A stretch of 64,000 bases of DNA from Bacteroidota bacterium (GTDB taxonomy: Bacteria > Bacteroidota > Bacteroidia > Chitinophagales > Chitinophagaceae). Location of the stretch: assembly GCA_016712665.1 (NCBI GenBank), contig JADJQP010000002.1:453501-517500 (forward strand). Reading direction: 5' to 3'. Shown piece after piece: positions 1 to 11,256 of the stretch; position 1 is the stretch's first letter, and each line of letters opens with the position of its first letter. The notes under the pieces were generated by a model, which saw nothing but the letters and a program-made list of their open reading frames with translations, had not been told where the DNA came from and searched no databases. A program made the translations under genes and the position numbers.

Positions 1-1362
1 GTGACGAATGTAACCTGTTTTGGCGCTACAGATGGCAGCATTACAGCTACTACCATAGGTGGTACGGCGCCCATCAATTACAACCTACAACCAGGCAACC
101 AAAATAATGCATCAGGTATCTTTACAAACCTAATTGCAGGTGTATACACCGTGTTGGCAACAGATGCAAATGGTTGCTCAATTAGTACCGTTCTTACCAT
201 TACTGAACCACCTATTTTACAAATAAGTGCACTTGCCAACACACAACCTACCTGCGTACCCGGCAATGATGGAACCATTACCGTTACCGCAACAGGAGGC
301 ACTCCAACATACACATACAATATTGGTGGAGCCAATCAGGCAGGCAATGTCTTCAACAATGTCGCTGCTGGCAACTATACCGTTACCGTTACTGATGCCA
401 ATGGCTGCACCGCAACAAGTGCCGTGATCATTACTCCTCCAAACTCTCCTATTATTACTAGCTTAGTAGCGACCGATGTTCTTTGTAATGGTGGAAGTAC
501 CGGAACCATCACAGCCACTGCCACCGGCGGATTAGGCTTACTGAACTACAATTTACAACCTACCAATCAAAACAATGCAAATGGCCTCTTCATTAATTTA
601 GCAGCAGGTGTGTATACAGTTACTGTCGGCGATGCCAATGGCTGTACCATCAGCAGTACTATCAGCATTGCAGAACCCACTCTACTTACTTGGACGGCTA
701 CCACCATAATCAATGTAAATTGCAATGGAGGAAACGATGGTGAAATCACCGTGCAAGCGACCGGTGGTACAGGTGTTATTTCTTATACCTTACAGCCCAA
801 TAATATTACAAACAATACAGGTTTGTTCACAAATCTAATTGCAGGAAATTATACGGTAACAGCAACGGACGCAAACGGTTGCACATTGACAACTGCTATC
901 CAAATTACAGAACCTCCTGTACTCGCTTGGGCAAATACAGTCGTTACTAATGTAACCTGTTTTGGCGCTACAGATGGCAGCATTACAGCTACTACCACTG
1001 GTGGTACGGCGCCCATCAATTACAACTTACAACCAGGCAACCAAAATAATGGATCAGGTATCTTTACAAACCTAATTGCAGGTGTATACACCGTTTTGGC
1101 AACGGATGCAAATGGTTGCTCAATTAGTACCGTTCTTACTATTACCGAACCACCTATTTTACAAATAAGTGCACTTGCCAACACACAACCTACCTGCGTA
1201 CCCGGCAATGATGGAACCATTACCGTTACCGCAACAGGAGGCACTCCAACGTGCACATACAATATTGGTGGAGCCAATCAGGCAGGCAATGTCTTCAACA
1301 ATGTCGCTGCTGGCAACTATACCGTTACCGTTACTGATGCCAATGGCTGCACCGCAACAAGT
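1..1362 (+). repeat. Near-identical 420-base direct repeat inside the adhesin (offset 942 bases)
   Basis: Bases 1-420 recur at 943-1362 with only a handful of substitutions, while flanking repeat units are much more diverged at DNA level. The 942-base offset is exactly 314 codons, i.e. four protein repeats. The identity ends abruptly after the shared ACAAGT at 415-420 and 1357-1362. This points to a recent in-frame duplication or gene conversion of part of a four-repeat block. The left copy may extend beyond the window. Confidence 0.85.
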
Positions 1363-4300
1363 ACCATCAGTATAGCCCCTCCTACTTCCCCAATTATTAC
1401 TTCAGCAGTGGCTACTGACGTACTATGTAATGGCGCAAGTACCGGAACCATCACGGTAATTGCTAGCGGTGGCTTGGGTGCTTTGAACTATAATTTACAA
1501 CCTACCAATCAAAACAATGCAAACGGCATTTTTAATAATTTGCCGGCAGGTGTTTATACCATTACAGTTGGAGATGCCAATGGTTGTACCGCAACAAGTA
1601 CCATCACTATTCAGCAACCAATTGCATTAAGCTGGACGCAAATTAATGTAGTAAATGTAAATTGTAATGGCGCTACGGATGGATCTATTACCGTGACTGC
1701 AAGTGGCGGAACTGGCACCATTTCGTACAATTTACAACCAAATAATATCAATAATCTAACTGGGATTTTTCAAAATTTAGCTGCAGGTGCCTACACCATA
1801 ACAGCCACTGACGCCAACAATTGTACACTGACCATATTTTTGCAAATAACACAACCAACTGCATTAACTTGGGTAAGCACAGCTGTCACTGATGTCAGCT
1901 GCAACGGAGGTAATAATGGTACCATTGCCACTCTGGCAACAGGTGGTATCGGAGCCATAAACTACAATTTACAGCCAGGCAATCAGAATAATGCAAACGG
2001 TAATTTCAACAACCTAATTGCTGGTATGTATACTGTATTAGTTAGTGATGCCAATGGCTGTACCCTAACTACCCTATTAACTATTGTCGAACCTCAAATT
2101 TTACAATTGGGTATTACAACCACACCACCAACTTGTGTACCGGGCAACGATGCAAGCATTACCATTACAGCTTCTGGTGGTACCCCTCGTACCAATTCAA
2201 CATAGGGGGCGCCAACCAAGCAAACAATGTCTTTAACAATATAGCTGCAGGCACCTATACTATTACGGTTACCGATTTGAATGGCTGTACTGCTAGCAGT
2301 GTAGTAACCATTGCTCCTCCAAATGCCCCTATTATTACAGCCGCCGTACCAACTGATGCTCAATGCAATCCTACTAATACAGGTACTATTACCGTAACTG
2401 CTTTTGGGGGTACCGGAATTTACAACTACTCGGCTGATGGAATAAACTTTCAACTAGGCAATGTGATTAGCGGTTTGGTTGCCGGCACTTACACAGTAAC
2501 CGTAATGGATGCAATTGGTTGCACAGCTACCAGTATTGTGATAATTGGCACAACACCATCACCCATCATTACAAATATTTCGGTTACCGATGCAACTTGC
2601 ATACCGGGATGTGATGGAACCGCCACCATTTCGGCCACTGGTGGTAATGCGATTTATACCTATAGTGTGGACAATATTAATTTTCAGGCTAGCAATACCT
2701 TCACCGCCCTATGTGTAAATACTTATACGGCCACAGTGGTTGATGGAAATGGCTGTACCGCAACTAGTAGTTTCTCCATTGTTTCTACGAATCCTCCGGT
2801 AATTGCTGTAAATAACACTACTAATATTTTATGCAACGGCGGAAATAACGGCGCCATCTCAGTTACTGCCGTTGGTGTCGGTATCATCAATTACCTCCTA
2901 CAACCTAATGGAATTTCAAATATTACCGGTTTATTCAACAATCTTACAGCCTTCACTTACACCGTTGTGGCAACAGATGCAAGCGGATGTAGTACTTCAA
3001 CCGTGGTTGTCATTACTGAACCACCTCTGTTGCAATTTGTAAATCTTACAAACACGCCACCATTATGTGCAGGAGCAAATAATGGCACGTTGGATATTGT
3101 GACAACGGGTGGTACCGGTCTAATTACATATGCTATCAATCCATTTGCGAATTTCGTCCCTCCTGCAAGTTTTAATAACCTGATTGGCAATACCACCTAC
3201 ACAGTTACTGCAACAGATGCCAATGGTTGTAGTATTACTTCAAGTGTTTATATTGTGGATCCACAACCCATCATCTTCACCAGTACTAATACAACAGATG
3301 TAACCTGTAATGCAGGAAGTGATGGTAGCCTATCGGTGCAAGCTATTGGGGGTACCGGAATCTTGAATTACAGTATTGCTCCCAATCCACAAAATAATCT
3401 AACAGGCATTTTTACCAATCTTACTGCAAATAGCTATACGGTAACCGTCACAGACGCCAATAATTGTACCCTAACAACAGTACTGATTATCAACGAACCT
3501 TTGCCAATTACTATAAATACATTGAACTATACCGATATTACTTGTTCAAACCTGAATAACGGCACTATTACTATTTCGTGCAGCGGAGGTACCGGAGTAA
3601 TTAGTTATAATATTCAACCCCTAAACATTACCAATACTTCTGGAATTTTTAATGGACTAGTTGCCAATGTTTATACCGTAAATGTTACAGATGCAAATGG
3701 ATGTAGCATCTCCACACTCGTGACGATTGTGAATCCACTTCCACTTATTATTGACTCTGTAATTACGACTAACGTGCTTTGCAATGGAGATTCGAATGCA
3801 GTCATTTCAACATATGCATCAGGAGGTACCGGCTTACTTACCTACAATATATTGCCTCAAAATATCAACAATAATACAGGAGTATTTAATGGATTGCCCG
3901 CTGGTAGCTATACCATTACGGTGACCGATATTAATTTATGTAGTACCAACACCGTCGTAAACGTAACTGAACCTCAAATACTGACCATTGCAGTTTCCAA
4001 CGTCCAAAACGTTTTGTGTAGCGGTGCGCCAACTGGTCAAATAGATTTAGTAGCAACAGGTGGAATTTAACCCTATACCTTCACCCTACTTCCGCTCAAC
4101 TTAGTAAATGGTACTGGTACGTTTACCAATTTAAAGGGAGGCATTTATTCCGCTACTGTAGTGGATGCGAATGGATGCACTGCCATCATAGAACCCATTG
4201 TGATCATCGAACCGTTACCAATCAAATTTGATAGCCTTACCAAACAAGACATCAAGTGTTTTGGAGATTCAAGCGGATGGATTACAGTTACAGCATCTGG

Positions 4301-5450
4301 CGGCACTGGAAATATTACGTTCAGTATTCTTCCCAATATCGGCATACAAAGCCCTGCCGGTTCATTCACCTTGTTAACAGCAAATAACTATACCATTACC
4401 GCAACAGATGCAAATAATTGTACCTTAACTACAACAGCAACCATATTGCAAAATCCCGAAATCATTATCACCAATGTTTTGACCCTTGATTTAAAATGTT
4501 ATGGCGACGCCGTTGGTATTATTAATGTCGCAGCCATCGGAGGAGTAGGCCCGCTCACATATTGGTTAAATAACCAGAATCCAAATAATACCGGATTCTT
4601 CAATAATCTGGTAGCTGGGAATTATGTAATAACCATTACAGATACTTTGGGATGCGGAAAGGATTCGGTAGTCAGCATAAAACAACCAGATAAAATATAT
4701 TTAAATGCGTTGGATATATTTTCGGTGTATTGCACCGGATATAGTGATGGCAAAATTATTGCAACAGCCGGCGGTGGCAATGGTGGATTTACCTACTATT
4801 TACGCCCAGGCTTAACCATCAATAAAACCGGATATTTTGGCGACTTACATGAAGGAACCTATACACTAACGGTAAAAGATTCCTTGGGTTGCACTTTTGA
4901 TACCATTTTGGCTGTCACACCGCCATTAGATCCTCTTACCATATTTATTACCAAAAAAGATCTGGGCTGCTATGGCAATGGTACTGAGGGCTGGGCACAG
5001 GCTAACCTTGTTGGTGGCACCCCGCCATTCTCTTACCTATGGAATTCGTCTTCGCCACAATTTGACGCGGTAGCAAGCGGATTAAAATATGGGAAATATA
5101 TTGTGGAGGTAGTGGATGCCAGAGGATGTAAAGATGTAGATTCCATTGTTATTGACCCAGGCACTTGTTGCGAAGAAGTATTTATTCCAAATGCCTTCTC
5201 GCCAAATGGAGACGGCGTTAATGATATCTTTAGAGTCACAACAGCTACCGGAATCGAATTGAAACAATTTGAGATTTATGACCGATGGGGAAAGAAAGTT
5301 TGGTATACAGATGACTTTAGAGAAGGCTGGGATGGAACAGATAGAGGTGCCCTACGAGATATGAATACCTATTATTACATATTTTGGTATATCTGTTTAA
5401 CTGATGGTGAAACCTATATGAAAAAAGGTGATGTCAATTTGATTCGATAG
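1..5450 (+). pseudogene. Giant SprB-repeat gliding/adhesion protein, 5'-truncated by window edge, frame broken twice
   Basis: Repetitive cell-surface adhesin of the SprB type, carried out by T9SS. I count 22 repeats of about 78 residues, each opening with a Cys motif (for example CNGGNDG), then ATGGTG, YNLQP, a GIF.NL.AG block and TDANGC. The last ~95 residues are a gliding motility-associated C-terminal (CHU_C, T9SS type B) domain with IPNAFSPNGDGVND, DRWGKKVW and GWDGT. The N-terminus lies left of the window. The frame breaks twice. One C appears missing from the run at 2183-2186, so frame 1 stops at 2205 and the repeats continue in frame 3. An in-frame TAA sits at 4068-4070 where GGIQPYTF would be expected (CAA to TAA). 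Readable pieces are 1-2205, about 2190-4070 and 4071-5450. Family assignment is firm; whether the lesions are real is not. Confidence 0.9.
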
Positions 5451-5514
5451 AATTGTCGAATTCATTATTGTTCCTTGTGACAGAGAAATAAGTCTTTTAA
5501 AAATACGTCCTTTA

Positions 5515-6000
5515 CTAATTAGCTACGAAGTTCAATTCGTCGATTTGTTGTCGATAATCATACTGCAAATCTTCATGCAATGTCAAGAGTCCTTTTTCAA
5601 TTTTGTTTAACTGACTTCGATACAGATTAATCATTACTTTGCTATCGTGCCATTGAAGAGGCAAGGCATGCATTCTTTTGCAAAAATGTAAAAGAAGTTC
5701 AATTTGTGTGCTGGGCCGTCCTGAAAATTTGCAGTGCTTATTGATGTCCCTTAAAATTTTTCGAATGGTTTTTTTAGCAAAAAAAATGGAATGTGTATTA
5801 ACTGTACCAAATAATTCATCAATCTCTCCCTTCAAATTCATAATAAACAATATCTCATCAGTACTTTCGAAAAGAATATAGTGAAGCAACTCTTTATTCT
5901 CTTTTCGAAACTTCATCAATTTTTGGCAAAGATCAATAAGGGCCTCCTTCGGTAAATGTTGTATGGTCTCTCGAATAGTGGAAATGGAAGATGCTTTCAT
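5515..6000 (-). CDS. Conserved hypothetical protein, 161 aa, helical
   Basis: Intact 161-residue cytoplasmic-looking protein without signal peptide or membrane segment. It is rich in Lys, Leu and Glu with a helical pattern throughout, including LPKEALIDLCQKLMKF near the N-terminus, FAKKTIRKILRDINKH in the middle and LLTLHEDLQYDY near the C-terminus. From memory, similar proteins of this length with the LHEDLQYDY ending are widespread in Bacteroidota but have no assigned function. It stands alone, convergent with the adhesin (64 bases between stops) and divergent from the CotH gene. No function is proposed. Confidence 0.8.
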   Translation of the reverse strand: MKASSISTIRETIQHLPKEALIDLCQKLMKFRKENKELLHYILFESTDEILFIMNLKGEIDELFGTVNTHSIFFAKKTIRKILRDINKHCKFSGRPSTQIELLLHFCKRMHALPLQWHDSKVMINLYRSQLNKIEKGLLTLHEDLQYDYRQQIDELNFVAN

Positions 6001-6146
6001 TGGAACGTGAAGTTAAAAACAAATACTGAAAAGCATACATGGAGATTGGGGCACTTGAAATAATCTGCTCACATCAGCATCTTACTAAACTTTAAAATGC
6101 ACAATACGGCTGCACTTCATACCTACTGTTTCCAAAAAATATTACT

Positions 6147-6154
6147 ATATTTGA
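6147..6154 (+). promoter_or_regulatory. Candidate -7 element upstream of the CotH-family gene
   Basis: TATATTTG matches the Bacteroidota -7 consensus TAnnTTTG and lies about 52 bases before the ATG at 6206. No good TTG was found at the -33 distance, so this is a half-supported promoter. Confidence 0.35.
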
Positions 6155-6205
6155 ATCAGGCCTTAAACCAATTAACAAATTGTTAGTCAAATGCAAAAAT
6201 GCTCT

Positions 6206-7709
6206 ATGAAAAAAAATACTGTTTTCCTTCCTTCTTTGTAGTTTGTCATTCTTTGCAGCAAAAGCAGGCAATGGTGATTCCATATTTAATATGACGTATA
6301 TTCATACCATCCATATTACCTTCCCCTACCCCGCCTTCTATGACTCGCTACTCAACTCCAAAGCTACAGATACCTATTTAAAGGTTGCCGTTCAATTTAA
6401 TAATGAAAGCTATATAGACGTTGGAATTAAAGCAAAGGGGAATTCATCCTTCAACAATCCTAGTCAAAAAAAATCGTTTAAACTCGATTTTAATGAATTT
6501 GTACAAGGGCAAGATATACATGGTTTAAAAAAACTCAATTTCAACAATGCATTTAAGGACCCGTCGTTTATGCGCGAAAAAATTTCGAACGATTTTCTTA
6601 TTGACCATGGTATTCCCGCACCCCGCACTACCTATTGCAATGTCTATTTAAACAATCAATTGTGGGGACTATATACTATTGTAGAAGAAATAGATGATGA
6701 ATTTTGCCAACATTGGTTTAATAGCAATGATGGCAATTTATTTAAGGGAGACCCACATGGCGACTTGAAGTGGAAAGGTAGTAATCAACAATCCTTGTAT
6801 GAAACCGAATATGAGCTAAAAAACAACTCAGGGGCCAATGACTGGTCCGATTTGATTTCATTAATCGACATTATCAACAATACCCCAGCCGCAACATTGC
6901 AATCATCCCTTGATCCACGCTTCAATACCGAAACATTTATGAAACAGTGGGCGGCCATGAATATGTTCTCCAGCCTAGATGCTTACATTGGAAGTGGGCA
7001 TAATTATTTTATTTACCACGACACCATCAGCAATAAATTTCAATGGATTGCATGGGATAATAATGAGGCATTTGGAAGCTTTAAAAACAATTTGAGCAGT
7101 GCACAATTAATAAATTTAGATATGTACTATCTAAGCAATCCCAGCTCAAGACCTCTTTGCAACAACATGTTGCTCAATGCTAATTACAAAGCCATGTACC
7201 AATCAGCCTATTGCGAGTTGAAAAATGATTTTACCAATAATTACTTTGATCCAAAAATAGATTCCCTAAAAAATAGTATTCAGCAAAGTGTCTATAACGA
7301 TCCGAAGAAATTTTACCCGAACTCCAAATTTGATTCTAGTTTCAATTACGATCTCATTTTATCAGGACCAGGTGGCTTGACCATTTTTGGAATCAAAAAA
7401 TTCATTGGCGAAAGAAGCATCGCCATTCAAAATAGCCTCTATGCAAACAACGTAAGCTGTTGGGCTTTAAACAGCAGCGAGGTACAAAGCACTTCTCAGG
7501 ATGTAAGTCTTTATCCGAATCCGGCCGAAACGACCCTTTATATTTCATATAACAACAAACTGGAATCAGTAGTGCTGTACGAACTAAGTGGCAAAGTACT
7601 ACTAGAAGATACATCAGGAAAAAATCAAATCCCCTTAAACAGTCTACCGGTTGGTGTCTACCTGGTGGAAATTAATGGTACGATTAGAAAAAAACTTTTG
7701 AAAAATTAG
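6206..7709 (+). CDS. CotH kinase-family secreted protein with T9SS sorting domain; frame shifted in A8 just after start
   Basis: CotH-fold protein (spore-coat kinase family; in Bacteroidota usually a surface or secreted protein of unknown substrate). Residues ~20-400 form the CotH domain, with KGNSSF, KKSFKLDF, FKDPSFMREKISND and the active-site-like WIAWDNNEAFG. The C-terminal ~75 residues are a T9SS type A sorting domain (VSLYPNPAETTLYIS, GVYLVEI). The open frame begins at 6243 (TTG), but its upstream codons read KKILFSFLLCSLSFFAAKA, a clear signal peptide. The only suitable ATG (6206) is out of frame because the run after it has eight A (6209-6216). With seven A the gene reads as 500 residues starting MKKIL. 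The ATG start is therefore inferred; everything from 6243 on is directly readable. Confidence 0.88.
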
Positions 7710-8044
7710 GACAACAACCAAATCTCTTCTTTGAATTTACACAGCCTTTCAACCTTGTAAATAGCGTCTCTATTCAGAGGCCCAAAAATATGAGGAAACT
7801 CTTCTTGAATGCTTGAAGACCATTCATACTTCAGTGGTGCAATGAGCTTTTCGGTATCTATATGTAGCAAAAAAATAACTTCCTGCTCGCTGTAATATCG
7901 GTTACAAGTTGCCTGCAATTGTGCGCTGGTGCTTGCATGAATAAAATGTTCTTTCGAAAAATTCTCCGAAACATAGTTTTCAGCCGTAGCCTGGCTAAGC
8001 CACCATGGTTCTTTTACAAAATGAAAAATAATTTGATCAGGCAT
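7706..8044 (-). CDS. DUF952 domain-containing protein
   Basis: Small 112-residue cytoplasmic protein matching the DUF952 family: hydrophobic start, PWW near residue 13, the conserved FIHAS segment about residue 35, FLLHIDTEKL in the middle, and FPHIFGPLNRDAIYKV near the end. DUF952 proteins resemble the ADP-ribosyltransferase-like fold, but their biochemical role is not established. The stop overlaps that of the CotH gene on the other strand by a few bases (convergent). Size agrees with the family. Confidence 0.85.
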   Translation of the reverse strand: MPDQIIFHFVKEPWWLSQATAENYVSENFSKEHFIHASTSAQLQATCNRYYSEQEVIFLLHIDTEKLIAPLKYEWSSSIQEEFPHIFGPLNRDAIYKVERLCKFKEEIWLLS

Positions 8045-8084
8045 CGATAAACATCTTCTGAATAAAGCAACAAAATGAACCAGG

Positions 8085-8909
8085 TTATCGCGACAATAGG
8101 ATTCTATTATTATAAACAGAATGCTGGTCTTTAATCACAATTACATAAATGCCTGAACGAACATCCCCCATTCGCAAATCCTTCAATGAAAAGGTATTAA
8201 TTCCTGTTTGCAAATGCATTCCTTGTTTGAAATATTCCTTTCCAAACATATCGAAAACAGACAGATCCACTAGTTGAGATTTTGGAGATTGAATCGAAAC
8301 AAGACTGTTTGCATTGGCAGGATTTGGATACACTTCAAACAACAATCTATTGCTTTCCGCACCAACTGTGCTTACAGAAGTAGGCCAGGAAGTAATGCGA
8401 ATGCTATCCATTACCACATCTACTAAAGGTCTATCACTGGCGTTTGTAGCTACTGCCCCAATGGTTTGTACCACTGAAAAATTTGAGGTTACGATACCAA
8501 AGACCGGATGGTTTGGATTTAGATAGGTATTATTTACCAAGTTGATAAAAAATTGGCTGCCTCCCGTATTGGGGCCAGAATTAGCCATGGCAATTGACTT
8601 TTGAATATTGCTCGCAGCAGCATCAAATTCATCCATAATGGTATATCCAGGACCACCAGCACCGGTACCGGTAGGATCCCCTCCTTGTATCATAAATCCA
8701 TTGATTACTCGATGAAATATGACGCCATCATAAAATTTAGCATTTACCAATGTCTTAAAATTGTTAGTTGTGATAGGTTGCATCGTATCATACAAATCCA
8801 CTACAAAATTCCCATTATTGGTATAGAAGGTGGCCTTGCTTTGCGCAGCGCACCATTGCGTGGTGCCAAATAGCGCTACTAAGGCAGAAATTAAATGAAT
8901 CTTTTTCAT
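8085..8909 (-). CDS. Secreted cyclophilin-type peptidyl-prolyl isomerase with T9SS sorting domain
   Basis: Peptidyl-prolyl cis-trans isomerase that should speed proline isomerisation in extracellular or surface proteins. I start at 8909, where MKKIHLISALVALF opens a signal peptide; 16 upstream codons in frame are poor. The cyclophilin domain covers residues ~20-180: FHRVINGFMIQGGD carries the catalytic Arg, followed by GTGAGGPGY, MANSGPNTGGSQFF and PVFGIV. The last ~75 residues are a T9SS type A sorting domain (FEVYPNPAN, SGIYVIVI). Export by T9SS rather than periplasmic retention is inferred from that tail. About 200 bases separate it from the divergent M13 peptidase gene. Confidence 0.93.
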   Translation of the reverse strand: MKKIHLISALVALFGTTQWCAAQSKATFYTNNGNFVVDLYDTMQPITTNNFKTLVNAKFYDGVIFHRVINGFMIQGGDPTGTGAGGPGYTIMDEFDAAASNIQKSIAMANSGPNTGGSQFFINLVNNTYLNPNHPVFGIVTSNFSVVQTIGAVATNASDRPLVDVVMDSIRITSWPTSVSTVGAESNRLLFEVYPNPANANSLVSIQSPKSQLVDLSVFDMFGKEYFKQGMHLQTGINTFSLKDLRMGDVRSGIYVIVIKDQHSVYNNRILLSR

Positions 8910-9113
8910 TACTGTTATGTTTATACAATAAAGATACTCCATTTCAATCCATATCAAACTATTTTGCCAAAAATTGAATGGAAATTGGTAAATAGTAACA
9001 ACCTATGGTAGGCTGCAGGACGAATTAAGCATAAAGCATTATAGCTACCGCTCATCAATAATTTTTCAAATTTTACAATATCTAACTTACTTTCGCAAAA
9101 ATCAAAAAATAAT

Positions 9114-11179
9114 ATGAAGTCCAAAATATTACTAGGAGTGCTAAGTATAGGAATCACGGTATTGAGCGCTTGCAATGAAAAAATGGCATCAACCGGCTCC
9201 TCTACCTCCTTACCGGCCGGCATCAAATTTATTGAACCCTCCTTTATCGATAGTACTGTAAATCCTGCGGATGATTTTTTATTCTTATGCTGGAGGCAAT
9301 TGGATGAAAAAAAATCCCATACCAGCTTCTGAGACACGCTGGGGCAGTTTCAATTTACTGGAAGACTTTAACAAAATGGCTTTAAAGGGTATTCTCGAAG
9401 AAGCCGCAGCTACAAAAAATGCAAGCAAGGGTAGCCCCTAGCCAAATGGTAGGTGACCTATATTCTTCGGGTATGGATACCGCCTCCATAGATAAGGTCG
9501 GCGTGGCCGCAATCCAATCCGAACTAGATAAAATTAATGGCATTACCGATACCAAATCATTGCTCAATGAAATTGCACGCGAAAATATTAATGGGTATAA
9601 CCCTCTTTTCACCCTTTATGTTGGCCCTGATGATAAAGAGGTAAGTAAAAATATCTGTAACCTATTTCAAGGTGGTCTCGGATTGCCCGATAGAGATTAT
9701 TATTTTAAAAATGACCCCAGAGAAACGGAGATTCGAGCACAATATGTAGTACATATCGCCAAAATGCTAAAACTCAGTGGAGAATCCGAAACGGATGCCA
9801 CAAAAAATGCCACTTTAATTATGCAAATAGAAACTGCATTGGCAAAGGCAAGTATGGACAGAGTGAGCATGCGTGATCCCTACAAAATTTACAATAAATT
9901 TTCAGTTGCGGCATTGAACGCAATTACACCAACCATTGAATGGAAAGAATTTCTTGAAAAAATACATATTAAAAATGAAGATACTCTTTTGGTGGCACAG
10001 CCTGATTTTTTTGCATCCATGTCAAAAATGTTGAGTAGTACTCCAATTGCAGATTGGAAAATTTATCTTAAATGGCACCTACTAAGTGGTATGGCAGCCT
10101 ATTTAAGCAAGAATTTCGATACGGAGAGTTTTCATTTTTATGGTAAAATAATGCGCGGGCAGCAGGAACAAAAACCAAGATGGAAAAGAGTGCTGAGTGT
10201 GGTGGATGGTGCAGTAGGCGAACAATTAGGCAAAATGTATACCGATAAATATTTTACAAAAGAAGCCAAAGCGAGAATGATGGAATTGGTTAATAATCTT
10301 GAAACCGCATTTGAAGCACGAATCAACAAATTAGATTGGATGAGCGACAGTACGAAAGTAAAGGCATTAGATAAATTGCATTCCTTTATCAAAAAAATTG
10401 GATATCCAGATACGTGGCGCGATTATACAGGACTTGAAATTACAAGAAATTCGTATGTGCAAAATGTATTGGCTTCCAATGTATTTGACTACAACTACAA
10501 TATCGGCAAATTGGGCAAACCGGTTGACAGAACCGAATGGGGAATGACACCGCCAACTGTAAATGCGTACTACAATCCTGCCTTCAATGAAATCGTATTT
10601 CCTGCGGGCATTCTTCAATATCCATTCTTTGATTTAAGTGTTGACGATGCGGCCATCTATGGAGGAATTGGTGCCGTAATTGGTCATGAAATGACACATG
10701 GTTTTGATGACCAAGGTTGTCAATATGCTGCAGATGGAAATCTAAAAAATTGGTGGAGCAGTGAAGATAAATCGCGCTTTGATGCTAAAACTAACGGAGT
10801 AAAATTACAATACGATGCCTATACCATACTGGATAACAAACATGTCAATGGTGCCTTAACCCTTGGAGAAAATATCGCAGATCTTGGAGGAGTTACCATA
10901 GCCTACGATGCTTTTAAAATGACAAAGCAAGGTAAGGGTACCGAAAAAATTGACGGATTTACTCCAGACCAACGATTCTTTTTGAGCTGGGCCCAGGTTT
11001 GGCGACAAAATATTCGTGATGAAGAGGCAGCCACTCGACTGGTTACAGATCCGCACTCACCGGGCATTCACCGTTGCAATGGTCCTTTGAGTAATTTTGC
11101 TCCCTTTTATGCAGCCTATAATGTGAAAGAAGGAAACAAGATGTATAAGCCGGAGGCCGAAAGAGCCAAAGTTTGGTAA
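9114..11179 (+). CDS. M13 (neprilysin-like) zinc metallopeptidase lipoprotein, two frameshifts near 5' end
   Basis: Zinc endopeptidase of family M13, expected to cleave oligopeptides outside the cytoplasm. The start MKSKILLGVLSIGI leads to a lipobox with Cys about residue 20 (LSAC). Zinc motif HEMTH lies in VIGHEMTHGFDDQG, with the second part LGENIADLGG and the usual C-terminal Trp. One extra T in 9275-9280 and one extra C in 9435-9438 break the frame. Between them the third frame reads SYAGGNWMKKNP, RWGSFNLL and KGILEEAA, as in the family. Correcting both gives 687 residues, a normal M13 length, with only the first ~60 and residues after ~108 readable directly. Two identical-direction homopolymer errors are more likely than a decayed gene. 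Confidence 0.92.
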
Positions 11180-11185
11180 GGCGTT

Positions 11186-11236
11186 TTCCTATCTGAAGCG
11201 ACGACTACCGTGCATACGATTTGCTTCAGACAGGAA
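11186..11236. terminator. Hairpin between convergent genes
   Basis: TTCCTATCTGAAGC (11186-11199) pairs with GCTTCAGACAGGAA (11223-11236) with one mismatch, giving a 14-bp stem between the convergent M13 peptidase and delta-60 genes. There is no T run, so its role as a bidirectional terminator is inferred from position. Confidence 0.45.
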
Positions 11237-11256
11237 GCGACATTACTTGTACTTCC

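Noticed and set aside
1020..1277. Paired antisense open frames in the adhesin (also 78-335), nearly identical to each other
   Set aside because: They are shadows of the duplicated repeat on the coding strand and have no start context of their own.
1..5000. CRISPR-like regular repetition
   Set aside because: The period is about 236 bases, repeats are diverged and in frame, and they encode SprB repeats.
8954..9337. 127-codon minus-strand frame across the start of the M13 peptidase gene
   Set aside because: It runs antisense to the M13 lipoprotein signal and catalytic N-domain; it only looks long because that gene is frameshifted here.
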